NCBI RefSeq assembly: GCF_003970865.1
Contig: NZ_RXLZ01000038.1
Location: forward strand, 1-51,234
Direction of reading: 5' to 3'
Source: Stenotrophomonas maltophilia
GTDB lineage: Bacteria > Pseudomonadota > Gammaproteobacteria > Xanthomonadales > Xanthomonadaceae
DNA length: 51,234 nucleotides
The notes beneath the pieces are model-generated. The model had not been told where the DNA came from. It saw only the letters and a list, made by a program, of their open reading frames with translations, and made no database searches. Of this stretch, positions 47,144-51,234 are shown piece by piece; position 1 is the stretch's first letter, and every line of letters begins with the position of its first letter. The position numbers were made by a program, and so were the translations under genes.

Positions 47144-48635
47144 GCACATACAGGATGCGGAGGCACGATGTACGACGTCGACCTGCTGGTGATCGGTGGC
47201 GGCATCAACGGCGCCGGCATCGCCCGTGATGCCAGCGGCCGCGGGCTGCGCGTGCTGCTGTGCGAACAGCATGACCTGGCCGCGCATACCTCCAGTGCCA
47301 GCAGCAAACTGATCCACGGCGGCCTGCGTTACCTCGAACAGGGCGAGCTGGGCCTGGTGCGCAAGGCGCTGGGCGAACGCGAGGTGGTTCGCCGGCAGGC
47401 GCCCCATCTGGTCCACCCATTGCGCTTCGTACTGCCGTGGGAACCCCACCAGCGTCCACGCTGGATGCTGCGCGCGGGACTGTGGCTGTACGACCACCTG
47501 GGCCGGCGTAGCCCGGCATTTCCCGCCGCGCGCGCGCTGGACCTTCAGCATGATCCGCTCGGCCACTGGCTCTCCCCGGATCTGCGACAGGCCTTCAGCT
47601 ACGCCGACGCCCAGGTGGATGACGCGCGCCTGGTGCTGCTCAACGCCCTGGACGCTGCCCGGCGTGGCGCGCAGGTACATGTGGGCAGCCGCTGCATCGA
47701 GCTGCGCCCTGTGCAGGGCCGTTGGCAGGCCGTGCTGGAATCCGCCGATGGCCAGCAGCATGTGACCGCGCGCGCCGTCGCCAATGCGGCCGGCCCATGG
47801 GCCGGCGGCCTGCTGGAGCAGATGGAGGCACGCAGCGGCGGCCCCGCGCTGCGGCTGGTACAGGGCAGCCACATCGTGCTGCGCCGCCCCTGGCCCGATG
47901 ACAGTGCCTGCCTGCTGCAGCAGCCCGATGGCCGCGTGGTGTTCCTGCTGCCGTTCGCCCACGATCATCTGCTGGTCGGCACCACTGACACCGACTACCG
48001 CGGTGACCCGGCGCGCTGCAGCGTACTGCCTTCCGAGGTGAGCTACCTGTGCGCGGCCGCCAACCGTTATCTGCGCGAGCCGATCACTGCGCAAGACGTG
48101 GTCTGGCAGTTCGCCGGTGTGCGCCCACTGCTGGCCGACCCGGACCCGCGTGCTGCAAAGCTGAGCCGCGACTACCGCCTGCAGCTGCAGTCCGACCCGG
48201 CGCCGGCGCTGCATGTGCTGGGCGGCAAGCTGACCACCTACCGGGTGCTGGCCGAGGAAGCGCTGAACCTGCTGCGGCCGGCCCTGCCACAGATGGGACC
48301 GGCCTGGACGGCAGCTGGAGACCCGCTGCCAGGCAGCGACTGGGGAGACGCCGCACAGGCGCGCTCCCGGCTGCAGGCGCTGGCACCGTGGTTGCCCGCG
48401 GAGATTGCGCGCCGCTGGGCCGGCGCCTACGGCAGCCGCAGCGCGGAGCTGCTGCAGGGCGTTCAGGGCACGGGCGATCTTGGCGAGGACTTTGGCGGCG
48501 GCCTGCATGCCCACGAAGTGGACTTCCTGCGCGATCACGAATGGGCCTTGAATGCCGAGGACGTGCTGTGGCGGCGGAGCAAGCTGGGGTTGCGGCTGGA
48601 TGCTGCGCAGGTGGCGCGGCTGCAGGCGTGGATGA

Positions 48636-50275
<1,640 letters not shown>

Positions 50276-50277
50276 AG

Positions 50278-50353
50278 GTAGTGCCGGCCGCTGGCCGGCA
50301 CCCAGTGATCAGCGAGGGCAGTTGCAGATTGCCGGCCAGCGGCCGGCACTACC
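50278..50353. repeat. inverted pair of GTAG-type REP elements
   Basis: GTAGTGCCGGCC-GCT-GGCCGGCAC (50278-50301) and, facing it, GCCGGCCAGCGGCCGGCACTACC (50331-50353), joined by a 29-nt linker. This is the classic dimeric arrangement and fills the gap between the convergent glpK and metQ. Confidence 0.9.
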
Positions 50354-50359
50354 ACATGG

Positions 50360-51154
50360 TCAGAACGCCGGCAGCACCGCGCCCTTGTACTTGGTCTCGA
50401 TGAAGGCCTTCACCTGCGGGCTGGTCAGGGCCTTGGCCAGCTTCTGCACGCGGGCGTCGTCCTTGTTGTCCGGGCGTGCGACCAGGAAGTTCACGTACGG
50501 CGAGTCCTTGCTCTCGATCGCCAGTGCATCCTTGGTCGGGTTGAGGCCCGCATCCAGCGCGTAGTTGGTGTTGATCAGGGCCAGGTCGACCTGGTCCAGC
50601 ACGCGCGGCAGCATCGCCGAGTCCAGCTCGCGGAACTTCAGGTTCTTCGGATTGGCGGTGATGTCACGCTGGGTCGACAGCGCGTTGGTCGGATCCTTCA
50701 GCTCGATCACGCCGGCCTTGTGCAGCAGGATCAGCGCACGACTGTTGTTGCTCGGGTCGTTCGGGATCACCACGTCGGCACCTTCGCGCAGCTCGGCCAG
50801 CGACTTGATCTTGCGCGAGTAGGCACCGAACGGCTCGATGTGCACGCCGATCACCTTCACCAGATCGGTCTTGCGGTCGCGGTTGTAGGCGTCCAGGTAC
50901 GGCTCGGTCTGGAAGTAGTTGGCGTCCACCTGCTTCTGCACCAGCTGGTCGTTGGGCTGCACGTAGTCGTTGAACACGCGCACGTCCAGGTCCACGCCTT
51001 CCTGCTTGAGGATCGGCTTGACCACTTCAAGGATCTCGGCATGCGGCACGGCCGTGGCGGCCACCACCAGCTTCTGCGAGGGCTCGCCGGACTTGCCGCA
51101 GGCGGTCAGGGCCAGCGCAGCGGCGAGCAGGGGCAGCAACAGGGTCTTCTTCAT
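50360..51154 (-). CDS. metQ: methionine ABC transporter substrate-binding lipoprotein
   Basis: 264 residues. Lipoprotein signal peptide with lipobox LTAC (Cys 19). The NlpA/MetQ family is shown by VAATAVPHAEILEVVKPILKQEGVDLDVRVFNDYVQPNDQLVQKQVDANYFQTEPYLDAYN, IGVHIEPFGAYSRKIKSL, VIPNDPSNNSRALILLHKAGVIELKD and DLALINTNYALDAGLNP. It binds D/L-methionine in the periplasm for the MetNI permease. metN and metI are not in the window; if they are adjacent they lie past the right edge. ATG 51154 is the normal start. Confidence 0.94.
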   Translation of the reverse strand: MKKTLLLPLLAAALALTACGKSGEPSQKLVVAATAVPHAEILEVVKPILKQEGVDLDVRVFNDYVQPNDQLVQKQVDANYFQTEPYLDAYNRDRKTDLVKVIGVHIEPFGAYSRKIKSLAELREGADVVIPNDPSNNSRALILLHKAGVIELKDPTNALSTQRDITANPKNLKFRELDSAMLPRVLDQVDLALINTNYALDAGLNPTKDALAIESKDSPYVNFLVARPDNKDDARVQKLAKALTSPQVKAFIETKYKGAVLPAF

Positions 51155-51159
51155 GGGCG

Positions 51160-51234
51160 GGAGGGGGCCCTTTAACAAACCCCCGGGCCCACAGAGGGCC
51201 CCCCCCCCCGTTCCCCCCTCCTCCTTTAAAAAAA
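51160..51234. other. low-complexity window end, probable sequencing/assembly noise
   Basis: The last 75 nt carry doubled homopolymers (a 13-C run, several 5-7 G/C runs, T3A7 at the end) unlike anything else in the window. Features here, including a metQ promoter, cannot be trusted. Confidence 0.7.

Overview
The window is a GC-rich chromosomal stretch from a gammaproteobacterium, most probably the Stenotrophomonas maltophilia complex (Xanthomonadaceae). This is inferred from palindromes with GTAG/CTAC ends of the kind scattered through Stenotrophomonas genomes, from proteins with a Xanthomonadaceae character, and from pervasive G/C third positions. The left edge starts inside the 3' end of an IS110-type transposase. 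The right edge dissolves into homopolymer runs just upstream of metQ. Both suggest that the window is a whole assembly contig, broken at a repeat on the left and poor in quality on the right.

Layout. 1-11.7 kb is housekeeping and small-molecule metabolism: YajQ; an aromatic aldehyde/alcohol dehydrogenase pair with an AcoR-like regulator that lacks the AAA+ domain; a DUF1415-SDR pair; oligopeptidase A; a cysteine-synthase-like PLP enzyme; glyoxalase I and a second VOC protein; and a CBS-domain protein. 12.1-18.2 kb is a compact minus-strand locus of MFS carrier, double-HTH TetR regulator, TonB-dependent receptor and secreted PI-PLC-like phosphodiesterase, joined by two ATGA stop/start overlaps. 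It is the best candidate here for an undescribed nutrient-scavenging system. 18.4-20.2 kb is glmS. 20.3-28.2 kb is a MacAB/FtsX-type exporter (HlyD, ABC ATPase, two permeases), a small exported PDZ protein, and an NtrC-type response regulator with its kinase. In front of it lie four GTGTCCG half-sites and a well-formed sigma-54 -24/-12 promoter, which suggests that the two-component system drives the whole cluster.

28.2-40.1 kb holds a GNAT acetyltransferase, glmU, gtrA, a YfhO-like membrane protein and the complete F-type ATP synthase operon atpIBEFHAGDC, which has stable hairpins in several spacers. 40.1-41.9 kb is gene-poor. It carries the atp promoter, a candidate small RNA ending in a textbook terminator, an outer-membrane protein gene, and two oppositely oriented copies of a structured repeat whose arms and internal hairpin differ between copies while pairing is kept. 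41.9-45.5 kb encodes the E3 (with its own lipoyl domain) and E2 of a 2-oxoacid dehydrogenase complex, with no E1 nearby. The right end has a family-6-like DNA glycosylase, ompW, glpD-glpK and metQ.

No tRNA, rRNA, CRISPR array or prophage was seen. Two dispersed repeat types punctuate intergenic space: GTAG-type palindromes, and longer inverted repeats with GGGG-(N)-AGAG-like arms. One of the latter encodes the last residues of GlpD.
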